NCBI RefSeq assembly: GCF_003991195.1
Contig: NZ_RCWL01000001.1
Coordinates: 682,001-746,000, forward strand
DNA length: 64,000 nucleotides
Origin: Gynurincola endophyticus
GTDB lineage: Bacteria > Bacteroidota > Bacteroidia > Chitinophagales > Chitinophagaceae
Reading direction: 5' to 3'
Part shown: one piece after another, positions 17,289 through 25,729 of the stretch
How the letters are laid out: each line of letters begins with the position of its first letter
Position numbering within the stretch: position 1 is the stretch's first letter
The notes under the pieces: model-generated
Told to the model about the DNA's origin: nothing
Databases searched by the model: none
Seen by the model: only the letters and a program-made list of their open reading frames with translations
Translations under genes and position numbers: made by a program

Positions 17289-18842
17289 ATGAAAAAAATT
17301 GCATATATAGTTGCGTTATCATTTTTGTTTTTTACTTCTTGCGAGAAAATGCAATTTGATGATCCGACAACATATACTATAGAGGAAGCAAAACTCTACG
17401 TAACTGACTATTATTACAAGTTAGCCACCGGAAACTTTCAGTCTGTAATGTTCCGGGCAAATGACGGATACTATTATGGTTTTGGTTATGGAGGCTTAGC
17501 CGATCAATCAACTTTTACCAATCGTGTAAACGAGTGGTGGGATTTTGCGATAGAGCCACGCGTGCCTTTAAACAATGCACGTTCTTACGCAGGTGAAAGT
17601 CATTTTTATTATCCTTACTATTATTTTTACCTGGCGAATATGAACGCCAATATTATTCTCGAAGCATTGGATGGCGGAGAGTCAGCTCTGGATGAATCAG
17701 GCAATGACAGAACAACTGAAGTGCGTGCAATGGCGCACTTTATTAAAGGGGTAGCGCAAGGTTATCTGGGATCTATTTTTGACAGAGGAATTATTGCTGA
17801 CGAAAACCTCGGTGCACAAGGTGCCAGAGAATTTTCTAATTCTTACAAAGAAATGATAGAAAATGCTGCGTCTCATTTTGATCGTGCATTAACCGCTGCG
17901 AATTCACTGACCAGTTTTAATCTTTCAGATTACTACGTGAATATGAACCTTGATAAAGCCGGCTTTATCCGTTTAATCAACTCAATGGCGGCCCGCCTGT
18001 ACGCATCTATTCCCAGAGATAAAGAAGAGTCTGAAGCTTTAGGAAATGCGTTCTGGACAAGAGTTTTGAATTATGCGAATGGAGGTTTTACTACAGACTT
18101 TATTGCTCCTTATGTGAGTGGTGGTTACTATAATTATAATGTTTATTATGGCTTGGTAGAAGCAGGTGGCGGTCCTTACCTGCCTGCAGATATCAAAATA
18201 CCTTATCTGGCTGATAAAACGGGTACGTATCCGAATAGTTATCCCCTGGATGAATCTGTAATGCTGGCTCCTGTTGAAACAGATGATGAAAGGTTTACCC
18301 GTTATTTCAAGTATACGCAGAACTTCGGATATCTGCGGCTTGACAGAGGGCGTAATCTATTCTCTAACTACAAACACAACAGATGGTCACAACCAGGCTC
18401 TTATCCGAACACAACCAACGTTACAGGCTATCCTAATCCTGTATTTCTGGCAGAGGAAGTTCGTTTATTGAGAGCAGAAGCTAAAATGTGGTTGGGTGAT
18501 ATAGCAGGTGCAGCAGCAGAATTAAACGATCCTGCAGCAGACAGAATAGCAATAGGTACTTTACCTTCCATTGCTTCAACCGAAGCAGCAGTAAGGCATA
18601 CCTTACATTATGAATATTCAATCAGTATTGATTTAGCCGGTGGATGTACTAATCCGTGGACATTCATGCGTAGAAATAATCTTTTACAAAAAGGAACGCC
18701 TACAGAATTTCCGATTCCCGAGCGTCAGCTTTTATTTACATCCGAATCAGTTTATTCTTTTGGTGGTGCGGCAAATGCCGGCGCAAAAGGTAAATGGGGT
18801 GAAACAACAGCTGCATCAGGTGTCGGTGCCTGGAAAGATTAA
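17289..18842 (+). CDS. SusD/RagB family outer-membrane lipoprotein
   Basis: Surface lipoprotein that binds nutrient and caps the SusC barrel. The 517-aa product has a lipoprotein signal with lipobox Cys18 (FFTSC) and a mainly helical body with TPR-like segments (for example RAMAHFIKGVAQGYLG and EEVRLLRAEAKMWLGD). It is rich in Tyr and Asn near the N-terminus. Divergent from classical SusD but the pairing with the upstream SusC and the RLLRAEAKMWLGD segment support the call. Ends before a bidirectional hairpin shared with the convergent fadN. Confidence 0.9.
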   Translation: MKKIAYIVALSFLFFTSCEKMQFDDPTTYTIEEAKLYVTDYYYKLATGNFQSVMFRANDGYYYGFGYGGLADQSTFTNRVNEWWDFAIEPRVPLNNARSYAGESHFYYPYYYFYLANMNANIILEALDGGESALDESGNDRTTEVRAMAHFIKGVAQGYLGSIFDRGIIADENLGAQGAREFSNSYKEMIENAASHFDRALTAANSLTSFNLSDYYVNMNLDKAGFIRLINSMAARLYASIPRDKEESEALGNAFWTRVLNYANGGFTTDFIAPYVSGGYYNYNVYYGLVEAGGGPYLPADIKIPYLADKTGTYPNSYPLDESVMLAPVETDDERFTRYFKYTQNFGYLRLDRGRNLFSNYKHNRWSQPGSYPNTTNVTGYPNPVFLAEEVRLLRAEAKMWLGDIAGAAAELNDPAADRIAIGTLPSIASTEAAVRHTLHYEYSISIDLAGGCTNPWTFMRRNNLLQKGTPTEFPIPERQLLFTSESVYSFGGAANAGAKGKWGETTAASGVGAWKD

Positions 18843-18874
18843 TATTTTTTCTCATTTTCAGTATCCATCAACAA

Positions 18875-18898
18875 AACGGCGGGCTTTTGCCCGCCGTT
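18875..18898. terminator. bidirectional hairpin between susD and fadN
   Basis: Perfect 10-bp GC-rich stem AACGGCGGGC / GCCCGCCGTT with a TTTT loop between two convergent genes. There is no long T run on either side, so termination strength is uncertain. Confidence 0.65.
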
Positions 18899-18949
18899 AT
18901 TGCTAAAAAATATTGTGAACTGATAAACATACATCTGTCAGTAATGCTA

Positions 18950-21331
18950 TTAGTTTCTTACCGGTTTTCCGGAAGTCAATACACTTTGTAAACGCTCGAG
19001 TGTTTTTCTCTCGCCTGTTAAGCTCAGGAAGGCTTCCCGCTCAAGGTCCAGTAAATATTGTTCCGATACCATTGTTGGTTCACTCAGATCTCCACCTGCC
19101 ATTACATAAGCCAGTTTACGTGCTACCAAAGCATCGTGGTCAGTAGCATATTGTCCTCTCCACATACCGTTAATACCGGCATAAAGAGCTCCTAATACGC
19201 TTCTCCCTAACACTTTTATATCTGTACGCTGGGTAGGTGTTACATAACCACTATCGAATAAATCAATAACCGACTGTTTGGCTACACTGATTCTTCGTGA
19301 CTGATTGTATACTATTTCGTCTACTCCTTTACGGAAGATTCCGTTTTCAAAACCTTCTTTTGCTGAGGTTGAAACTTTAGCAGTAGCAATATTGAAAAAA
19401 CGATCTTTTAAGGTGTTGAAATCCGGTTCGTCCGGATGCAGTTCATCAGCTGCTCTCAATACAAATTCTTTAGTACCGCCACCACCAGGAATCAAACCTA
19501 CGCCCAGTTCAACAAGTCCGATATAAGTTTCAGCTGCAGGTGTGCATTTATCGGCATGTAAGCTTAATTCACAAGCTCCGCCTAATGTTAACGCATGTGG
19601 TGCAACAACTACCGGAATGCCGCTGTGTCGTACGCGCATCATGGTACTTTGGAATGTTCTCACGGCAATATCCAGTTCGTCATATTCCTGCTCAATTGCA
19701 TACATGAAAATTAAAGCCACATTTGCTCCGGCACTAAAGTTATTACCCTCATTGGCAATCACCAATCCTTTATACTTTTCTTCAGCTAACCCGACAGCTT
19801 TAGTAATACCATCTAATACTTCTCCTCCCATACTACCCATTTTGGTATACCATTCAAGGCCAAGAACATCATCTCCTAAATGGTAAATACGGGCTGCATT
19901 ATTTTTCCATACTGTTTGGTTCTCAAAATTGCGCATGACGATGAAAGCTTCCCCTCCCGGCATCGGCTGATACTGTTTAGTAGCAATATCATAGTAATAT
20001 TTTTTTCCGTTTTCCGTTTTATAAAAGCTTTCAATACCAGCTGCCAGCATTTCTTTAACCCATGCCGCTACCGGTATTTTTGCCGCTTCCATTTTCTCTA
20101 CGGTTTTCGCTACGCCAAATACATCCCAGCTTTCAAATGCCCCGATCTCCCAGCCAAAACCAGCCATCATGGCATCGTCGATTCTGTATAATTCATCGGC
20201 AATTTCAGGAATTCTGTTAGAAACGTAACTGAATAAACCAAAGTGAAACTGACGATAAAAATCTCCTGCTTTATCAGGTGACGTGTAAAGTGCCTTTAAA
20301 CGTGTTTTTAAGTCGTCAATTTGTTTGGCTGCATCAACACTGCTGAACTTTGCTTTCTGACGAGGCTGGTACTCAAAAGTTTTCAGGTCTAAAGTGTAAA
20401 TTTCACTTTTACCTTTGTCTGACTTTTTCTTCTCAAAAAAGCCACGCCCTGATTTATCGCCTAAACGGTTTTCATCAATCATTTTTTGTAACCATGCGGG
20501 AATTGTAAAGATGTCTCTGGATTCATCATCCGGACAATTTTCAGCAACTCCTTTAGCTACTCTTACAAGGGTATCTATACCTACAACGTCAGCTGTGCGG
20601 AAAGTGGCAGACTTAGGACGTCCGATAATTGTACCGGTTAAGGAATCAATTTCGTCAATCGTTAGTTCCAGCTTATCCATCAATTTAAAAATTGACATGA
20701 TCCCGTATACCCCCACGCGGTTAGCAATAAATGCAGGCGTATCTTTACACAATACCGTTGTTTTGCCTAATTGCTTGTTACCATACTCCATTAAAAAGTC
20801 AATAATCGAAGTGTCTGTATGTGGAGTGGGAATAATTTCCAGTAATCTTAAATATCTTGGCGGATTAAAGAAGTGTGTACCTAAAAAGTGTTTCTTAAAA
20901 TCCTCAGATCTGCCTTCGGCCATCATATGAATCGGAATACCAGAGGTGTTAGAGCTGATGATCGTACCAGGGCGGCGAAACTGTTCCACCTGAGCAAAAA
21001 TCTGTTGCTTGATATCCAGGCGCTCAACCACTACTTCAATGATCCAATCACATGCAGCAATGTCTTTCATATTGTCTGTGAAATTGCCTGTTGTAATCAG
21101 ATTCAAAGCCGATTTCGTATAAAGCGGCGACGGATTACTCTTTACCGCAGCCTGTAAAGCATCATTTACCAGTTTATTACGCTCTGCAGGTTTTTTACTC
21201 TCCTCAGCACCTTTCGGCACCATGTCTAATAAAATAACAGGAATACCGACGCCTGCAAAATGACAAGCAATACGAGAACCCATCACTCCGCTACCTAAAA
21301 CCGCCACTTTTCTAATGATTCGATTGGCCAT
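18950..21331 (-). CDS. fadN: 3-hydroxyacyl-CoA dehydrogenase/enoyl-CoA hydratase (FadN-like)
   Basis: Bifunctional fatty-acid beta-oxidation enzyme: hydrates 2-enoyl-CoA and oxidises 3-hydroxyacyl-CoA with NAD+. The 793-aa chain has the dehydrogenase first: NAD loop VLGSGVMGSR (11-20), SSNTSGIPIHMMAEG, HFFNPPRYLRLLEIIP, and the C-terminal 3HCDH domain; the enoyl-CoA hydratase/isomerase domain is at the C-terminus (about 480-700; FSAGANVALIF, GLIPGGGGTKE). This order and length match B. subtilis FadN (789 aa) rather than E. coli FadB. In B. subtilis the thiolase and acyl-CoA dehydrogenase genes adjoin; none is present here. Confidence 0.92.
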   Translation of the reverse strand: MANRIIRKVAVLGSGVMGSRIACHFAGVGIPVILLDMVPKGAEESKKPAERNKLVNDALQAAVKSNPSPLYTKSALNLITTGNFTDNMKDIAACDWIIEVVVERLDIKQQIFAQVEQFRRPGTIISSNTSGIPIHMMAEGRSEDFKKHFLGTHFFNPPRYLRLLEIIPTPHTDTSIIDFLMEYGNKQLGKTTVLCKDTPAFIANRVGVYGIMSIFKLMDKLELTIDEIDSLTGTIIGRPKSATFRTADVVGIDTLVRVAKGVAENCPDDESRDIFTIPAWLQKMIDENRLGDKSGRGFFEKKKSDKGKSEIYTLDLKTFEYQPRQKAKFSSVDAAKQIDDLKTRLKALYTSPDKAGDFYRQFHFGLFSYVSNRIPEIADELYRIDDAMMAGFGWEIGAFESWDVFGVAKTVEKMEAAKIPVAAWVKEMLAAGIESFYKTENGKKYYYDIATKQYQPMPGGEAFIVMRNFENQTVWKNNAARIYHLGDDVLGLEWYTKMGSMGGEVLDGITKAVGLAEEKYKGLVIANEGNNFSAGANVALIFMYAIEQEYDELDIAVRTFQSTMMRVRHSGIPVVVAPHALTLGGACELSLHADKCTPAAETYIGLVELGVGLIPGGGGTKEFVLRAADELHPDEPDFNTLKDRFFNIATAKVSTSAKEGFENGIFRKGVDEIVYNQSRRISVAKQSVIDLFDSGYVTPTQRTDIKVLGRSVLGALYAGINGMWRGQYATDHDALVARKLAYVMAGGDLSEPTMVSEQYLLDLEREAFLSLTGERKTLERLQSVLTSGKPVRN

Positions 21332-21559
21332 ATGATAATCGTTAAATAATTAGTTAATCAATAGTTAGCTAAACAACTATGTTTATCGAAGATAGTCCAA
21401 ATTTTTGAATTGAGAAACATTCCAGGCCAATTTTCTAACAGTATTCACATAAAGTTTATATGGTTTTAAGCAGGTTATGCCTCGAATGCAAATATTCTCC
21501 GGTGGCATAATTGTTTGAGTGAAAATCCTGTTAATTCAGTAAAACTAAAAACCGTTATT

Positions 21560-21856
21560 ATGAAAGTAGAACACATGAATCACGATAAAAGTGGAGATTT
21601 TAGATTGGTTAACGAAAGCAATAATGAAGTAGTAGGAAAAATGACCTATTTATGGGAAAATGAAGATGTAATGATTATTGAACATACTGAAATTGACCCT
21701 GAGTTTCAGGGAAAAAATTTAGGTGAAAAGTTAGTCGAGGCCGCAGTCGACTATGTTCGTAAGACGGATAAAAAAATAATTCCGTTATGCCCTTTCGCAA
21801 ATGCTGTATTTAGGAGACGTACAGAATACAGCGATGTATTAACTACAAATGAATAA
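21560..21856 (+). CDS. small GNAT-family N-acetyltransferase (Acetyltransf_CG type)
   Basis: 98-aa protein of the short GNAT group (PF14542, YjdJ-like), expected to bind acetyl-CoA; acceptor unknown. Seen: beta strands around GKMTYLWENEDVMIIEHTEI, the acetyl-CoA-binding loop EFQGKNLGEKLVEAA in the Q/R-x-x-G-x-G/A position, and KIIPLCPFANAVFRR near the end, typical of this family. A TTG at 21515 opens the same frame, but the ATG at 21560 gives the normal family N-terminus. Single gene with its own terminator. Confidence 0.85.
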   Translation: MKVEHMNHDKSGDFRLVNESNNEVVGKMTYLWENEDVMIIEHTEIDPEFQGKNLGEKLVEAAVDYVRKTDKKIIPLCPFANAVFRRRTEYSDVLTTNE

Positions 21857-21884
21857 TTTTCTAGCATTTACTAGCAACAACCAT

Positions 21885-21920
21885 ACAAGGCGTTATCTTA
21901 TAAAAGATAACGCCTTGTTG
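21885..21920 (+). terminator. strong hairpin terminator after the GNAT gene
   Basis: Perfect 14-bp stem ACAAGGCGTTATCT / AGATAACGCCTTGT with a 6-nt loop at 21899-21904, followed by a T-rich stretch. Confidence 0.8.
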
Positions 21921-22087
21921 TTTCTCTCTATCGCTGATGTCTGTCAACAATAATAACCAGCTTTACGGTTTACCGTATTTTTAGCGGCCACCGGCTCATT
22001 ATTTTTAATTGTTATTTTTTTTAAGACGCATAGGTGGCATGCCATCTATACTCCTTATCATAGATACTATAAAACAATTTAAAAGAT

Positions 22088-23161
22088 ATGAGTATTGATT
22101 TCAGAGACCAGATAAAACTGCTCGGTGATAGAGTTAACAAATTAAAAGAACAGGTGAATACCGAAGAAGCTACCAAAAATGCATTTGTAATGCCTTTTAT
22201 TAAAGAATTGGGCTACGATGTGTTTAATCCACTGGAAGTTATTCCGGAGTTTGTAGCTGATGTTGGTATCAAACAGGGTGAAAAAATAGATTACGCAATA
22301 TTAAAAGAGCAGGACCCCGTATTATTAATTGAATGTAAATGGCATGGACAGTCATTAACGATTAATAATGCTTCCCAGCTTTTCAGGTATTTTCATACTA
22401 CAAAGGCTAAGTTCGCTATATTAACAAATGGTATCGAGTATAAATTTTATACCGATCTGGTAGAAGCAAATAAGATGGATGAAAAACCTTTTTTTGTTTT
22501 TGATATTACTCAGATAAAAGATAATCAGGTAGAAGAATTGAAAAAATTTCATAAATCATATTTCGACTTTGAAAATATTGTTAATACCGCCAGCGAACTG
22601 AAATATACAAATGAACTTAAAAAACTGATCAACACTGAAATTAATAGTCCCTCTACCGAATTTGTACGCCATTTTGCCCGTCAGATTTATTCCGGTAGTG
22701 TTACTCAAAGAATTGTGGAGCAGTTTTCTGACCTGATTAAAAAATCATTTACCCAACAAATTAATGATCTGGTCACTGACCGGTTAAAATCAGCCCTGAC
22801 TAAAGAGTCTGAATCGCAAAAGAAAATAGAAGAAGAAAAGTTGTTAAATGCAGAAATAGCAGAAACAAAAATTGTTACTACTCAGGAAGAATTGGATACC
22901 TTTTACATTGTTCGCGCAATTTTATGTATGAGAATTAAACCCGGCCGGATTGTTTATCGTGATGCACAATCTTATTTTGCTATTCTGCTGGATGACAATA
23001 ACAGAAAAACTATTTGCCGTCTATATCTGTCGGAAAGAAGAAAGCAGATCGGTATTTTTGATGCTGAAAAAAAAGAAACGAAATTTGAACTGGAGACCAT
23101 TGAGAGTATTTATGAACATGCAGACAAGCTGATTAAAATCGTTCATTTTTACGATCAATAA
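22088..23161 (+). CDS. solitary type I restriction HSDR_N-like nuclease-domain protein
   Basis: 357-aa soluble protein with a PD-(D/E)xK nuclease-like domain of the HSDR_N_2 type (COG4748). Seen: ATKNAFVMPFIKELGYDVF (about 29-47), then catalytic-type Asp68 (KIDYAI) and Glu82-Cys-Lys84 (LIECKW), with spacing normal for the fold; Gln88 follows. Residues about 240-270 are coiled coil and 270-357 form a separate beta-rich domain. No helicase motor, HsdM or HsdS is nearby, so this is not a restriction system on its own. Similar solitary proteins are annotated as type I restriction endonucleases; the real role is unknown. Confidence 0.82.
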   Translation: MSIDFRDQIKLLGDRVNKLKEQVNTEEATKNAFVMPFIKELGYDVFNPLEVIPEFVADVGIKQGEKIDYAILKEQDPVLLIECKWHGQSLTINNASQLFRYFHTTKAKFAILTNGIEYKFYTDLVEANKMDEKPFFVFDITQIKDNQVEELKKFHKSYFDFENIVNTASELKYTNELKKLINTEINSPSTEFVRHFARQIYSGSVTQRIVEQFSDLIKKSFTQQINDLVTDRLKSALTKESESQKKIEEEKLLNAEIAETKIVTTQEELDTFYIVRAILCMRIKPGRIVYRDAQSYFAILLDDNNRKTICRLYLSERRKQIGIFDAEKKETKFELETIESIYEHADKLIKIVHFYDQ

Positions 23162-23293
23162 AATGAATGTTTGAATGATTGAATCATACCGGGATATAAA
23201 TACTTTTGTTACCTTGTGGTAATTGTTCAGTTGTCTGAATTATATGCAGCATTCATTTAGCTGAATCATTGATCATAGATTTATTTCCGGCTT

Positions 23294-24181
23294 ATGATAA
23301 AGAAAATTTTAAAAATATTTCTGGTTATTATATTGATATTAACGGCCTTCTCCTTCTGGATGTCGCCCCGTTTAGGCGGATTGATCGCTATGGGAAAAGA
23401 GCGCATCGATCAGGAAATCTTTTTTCTGGAGTTTGATTCTGTGTCTACCCACAATTATCATCTGGTGTATGAAAATATTTCAGCACGGGAGAACCTGGTA
23501 GCTTTAAGAAAAGAATATCAGTTAGATAGTATTGTAAAGGATAGTAAAACTGATTTTGAGAAACTTTCCAAAATACAAAGCTGGGTACAGGGCAGATGGA
23601 AGCATGACGGAGAAAATGTTCCTGAATATAACGATGCAATGTATATTCTCAAAGAAGCTGAAAAGGGCAGACGTTTCCGGTGTGTGGAATATAGTATTGT
23701 TGCCAATCAGTGTCTTGCAGCATTAGGATTCAGAGTGCGTACACTCGGATTAATGGCAAAAGATATCAGTGACGTAAAATGGGGCGGCGGGCATGTTGTG
23801 AATGAGGTATATCTTGACGATATAAAAAAATGGGTTTTTATCGATCCTCAGTATGATGTAATTACCACTTATAATGGACAACCTTTAAATGCAGTGGAAT
23901 TACAATATTGTATAGCTAATGCAAAAGATTTTGAGCTGGTTAATCCAAACAAAACGATTACCAAAGATGAATACCAGCAATGGGTAGGCCCTTATCTGTA
24001 TTACTTTACAATAGGAATTAATGGTCAGCGCATAGGAATCTGGGACCGTATTGGCGGTAACAAAAAACAACTCACGCTTTATCCGCATGGTGCGGAAAAA
24101 CCAAAATATTTTCAGAAACTGATGCGGTTGAATAATGCTTATTACACGCATTCTACTGCTGATTTCTATCCTGTGCTATAA
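23294..24181 (+). CDS. membrane-anchored transglutaminase-like protein
   Basis: 295-aa protein with one N-terminal hydrophobic segment (about 4-22) and an extracytoplasmic transglutaminase-like (cysteine protease fold) domain. A full triad is visible: Cys130 (RRFRCVEYS), His167 (GGGHVVNEV) and Asp184 (WVFIDPQYD). Members act as proteases, peptide N-glycanases or cross-linking enzymes, so the reaction cannot be fixed. It has its own hairpin terminator and no evident operon partner. Confidence 0.85.
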   Translation: MIKKILKIFLVIILILTAFSFWMSPRLGGLIAMGKERIDQEIFFLEFDSVSTHNYHLVYENISARENLVALRKEYQLDSIVKDSKTDFEKLSKIQSWVQGRWKHDGENVPEYNDAMYILKEAEKGRRFRCVEYSIVANQCLAALGFRVRTLGLMAKDISDVKWGGGHVVNEVYLDDIKKWVFIDPQYDVITTYNGQPLNAVELQYCIANAKDFELVNPNKTITKDEYQQWVGPYLYYFTIGINGQRIGIWDRIGGNKKQLTLYPHGAEKPKYFQKLMRLNNAYYTHSTADFYPVL

Positions 24182-24252
24182 GGTTACACTTAGTTGAAAA
24201 CGACAGCATTTTCTATTTTATAGATAAATATCAAATTATAGATTAATTGAGT

Positions 24253-24282
24253 AAAAAGTTCTATCACCGATAGAACTTTTTT
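24253..24282 (+). terminator. intrinsic terminator after the transglutaminase-like gene
   Basis: 12-bp stem AAAAAGTTCTAT / ATAGAACTTTTT, loop CACCG (24265-24269), with the T run continuing to 24282. Confidence 0.85.
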
Positions 24283-24327
24283 GCTTATTTTGATATTTCA
24301 CCCACCCCCTAAACAATAAATATTTGA

Positions 24328-24972
24328 ATGAATAATAGCAAAATACCTCTTCAGATAGAGGGAGTTAATGCAACTTTATATGCAGGTTTCTGGAGAAGAC
24401 TGGGTTCAATACTACTGGATGTTATTATAATGATTCCATGGATTTATATCCTCCATAGCATTCAGTCAATTAGTATTACTGCTTATTATCTGACTATACC
24501 GCTGGCTTTGGCTTTTGTCTTTTTCTATAATATCTTTCTGGTAAAACGATTTGGAGGAACACCGGGAAAACTTGCATTGAATATTAAAATTCTTAAACTT
24601 AACGGAGAGGATGTTACATGGCGCGAGGCTGTATTAAGAGAAAGTGTAAACATACTTATTGCCTTATTTACTCAGGCTATTATTATTTACTCACTGTCTC
24701 AGGCAAACGATGCGCACTATCGCTCTTTAACTTTTGTAGAGAGGGCCGAATATTTATTGGCACTGGCGCCTGCTTTGTTTACAATAAATACATGGCTTAG
24801 TAATGTATGGGTATACAGCGAATTGGTTGTATTACTCACAAACAAGAGAAGACGTTCTATTCATGACTTTATTGCGGGAACTGTTGTGGTGAATGAAAAA
24901 TACGTACATAAAATAAGGGTATACATGAGTGCCGGGAAGAATGAACAGGTGAATGCAGATACACAATTCTAA
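24328..24972 (+). CDS. RDD-family membrane protein (copy 1)
   Basis: 214-aa polytopic protein of the RDD family (PF06271), named for conserved Arg and Asp residues in the membrane helices; some members act in ion exchange or osmotic stress, but function here is unknown. Seen: GFWRRLGSILLDVIIM at about 17-32, KRFGGTPGKLALNIKILKLNGEDVTWREAVLRES in the middle (shared with copy 2) and the C-terminal HDFIAGTVVV. Followed 32 bp later by a paralogue, probably co-transcribed. Confidence 0.88.
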   Translation: MNNSKIPLQIEGVNATLYAGFWRRLGSILLDVIIMIPWIYILHSIQSISITAYYLTIPLALAFVFFYNIFLVKRFGGTPGKLALNIKILKLNGEDVTWREAVLRESVNILIALFTQAIIIYSLSQANDAHYRSLTFVERAEYLLALAPALFTINTWLSNVWVYSELVVLLTNKRRRSIHDFIAGTVVVNEKYVHKIRVYMSAGKNEQVNADTQF

Positions 24973-25004
24973 CTATTACTATAAAAAAATAAAACCGGAA
25001 CTAA

Positions 25005-25631
25005 ATGACTGACAAAATAATTCCCGTAACCATTGAACGATTAAATGATGATATCTATGCAGGTTTTTGGCCAAGGTTTGCTTCTTTATTCATTGATGGC
25101 ATAATCATTAAAGCAGCTTTTTGGCTGGTATCGCTGCTGAATAACTACTTATATGTTCCGCTATTGCTGGAAGTTGTATTTACTGTTTTTTATTATGTAT
25201 ACCTCGTACAACATTATGGAGGTACGCCCGGAAAACGAATTATGAATATAAGAATTATAAAGTTGAATGGAGAGGATGTATCCTGGAAAGAAGCTTTGAT
25301 GAGAGAGTCGGTAAATCTATTGGTGCTTATTATTTTTAATGCCGCAATGATCTATATAATCTCGCAGGCAAATAAAGGCGTTTTTGATTATTATGAACTA
25401 GTCGCAATACTGGAAGGGGTAAGCGACCACTGGTTAGCTTATACCATGATTATTCTGCAAACCTTAACTGTTTTATGGGTGTTGAGTGAGCTGGTAACGT
25501 TATTGTTAAATAAAAGAAAACAAGCTTTGCATGATTTTCTCGCTGGAACAGTAGTTGTGAAAGATATTTACATCGATGATATCAGAGAGGAAATGAGTGA
25601 TAAACAGCAGCAATCAACAGTCAGTGAATAA
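25005..25631 (+). CDS. RDD-family membrane protein (copy 2)
   Basis: 208-aa paralogue of the preceding gene. Shared segments include the start (DIYAGFWPRFASLFIDG), YGGTPGKRIMNIRIIKLNGEDV and HDFLAGTVVV near the C-terminus. The pair most likely arose by tandem duplication; the proteins may form a heteromer, which is inference only. Ends before a strong hairpin that separates it from the convergent metG. Confidence 0.88.
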   Translation: MTDKIIPVTIERLNDDIYAGFWPRFASLFIDGIIIKAAFWLVSLLNNYLYVPLLLEVVFTVFYYVYLVQHYGGTPGKRIMNIRIIKLNGEDVSWKEALMRESVNLLVLIIFNAAMIYIISQANKGVFDYYELVAILEGVSDHWLAYTMIILQTLTVLWVLSELVTLLLNKRKQALHDFLAGTVVVKDIYIDDIREEMSDKQQQSTVSE

Positions 25632-25674
25632 CTCAATAAATTCAGATACATATTATTTAAACTTGAATGATAAA

Positions 25675-25706
25675 AAAGTCCGGTACCAGAGCTGGTACCG
25701 GACTTT
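25675..25706. terminator. bidirectional terminator between RDD copy 2 and metG
   Basis: Near-perfect 15-bp inverted repeat AAAGTCCGGTACCAG / CTGGTACCGGACTTT with flanking A and T runs, located between convergent genes. An (AT)n stretch follows at about 25713-25726. Confidence 0.8.
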
Positions 25707-25729
25707 ACTTATTTATATATATATATAAA

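Noticed and set aside
18274-18906. plus-strand ORFs of 65 and 88 aa within and after susD
   Set aside because: They are alternative frames of susD with poor composition; the second runs into the terminator hairpin.
19305-21157. several plus-strand ORFs opposite fadN (up to 171 aa)
   Set aside because: Shadows of the well-supported minus-strand fadN; Ser/Ile-rich translations without motifs.
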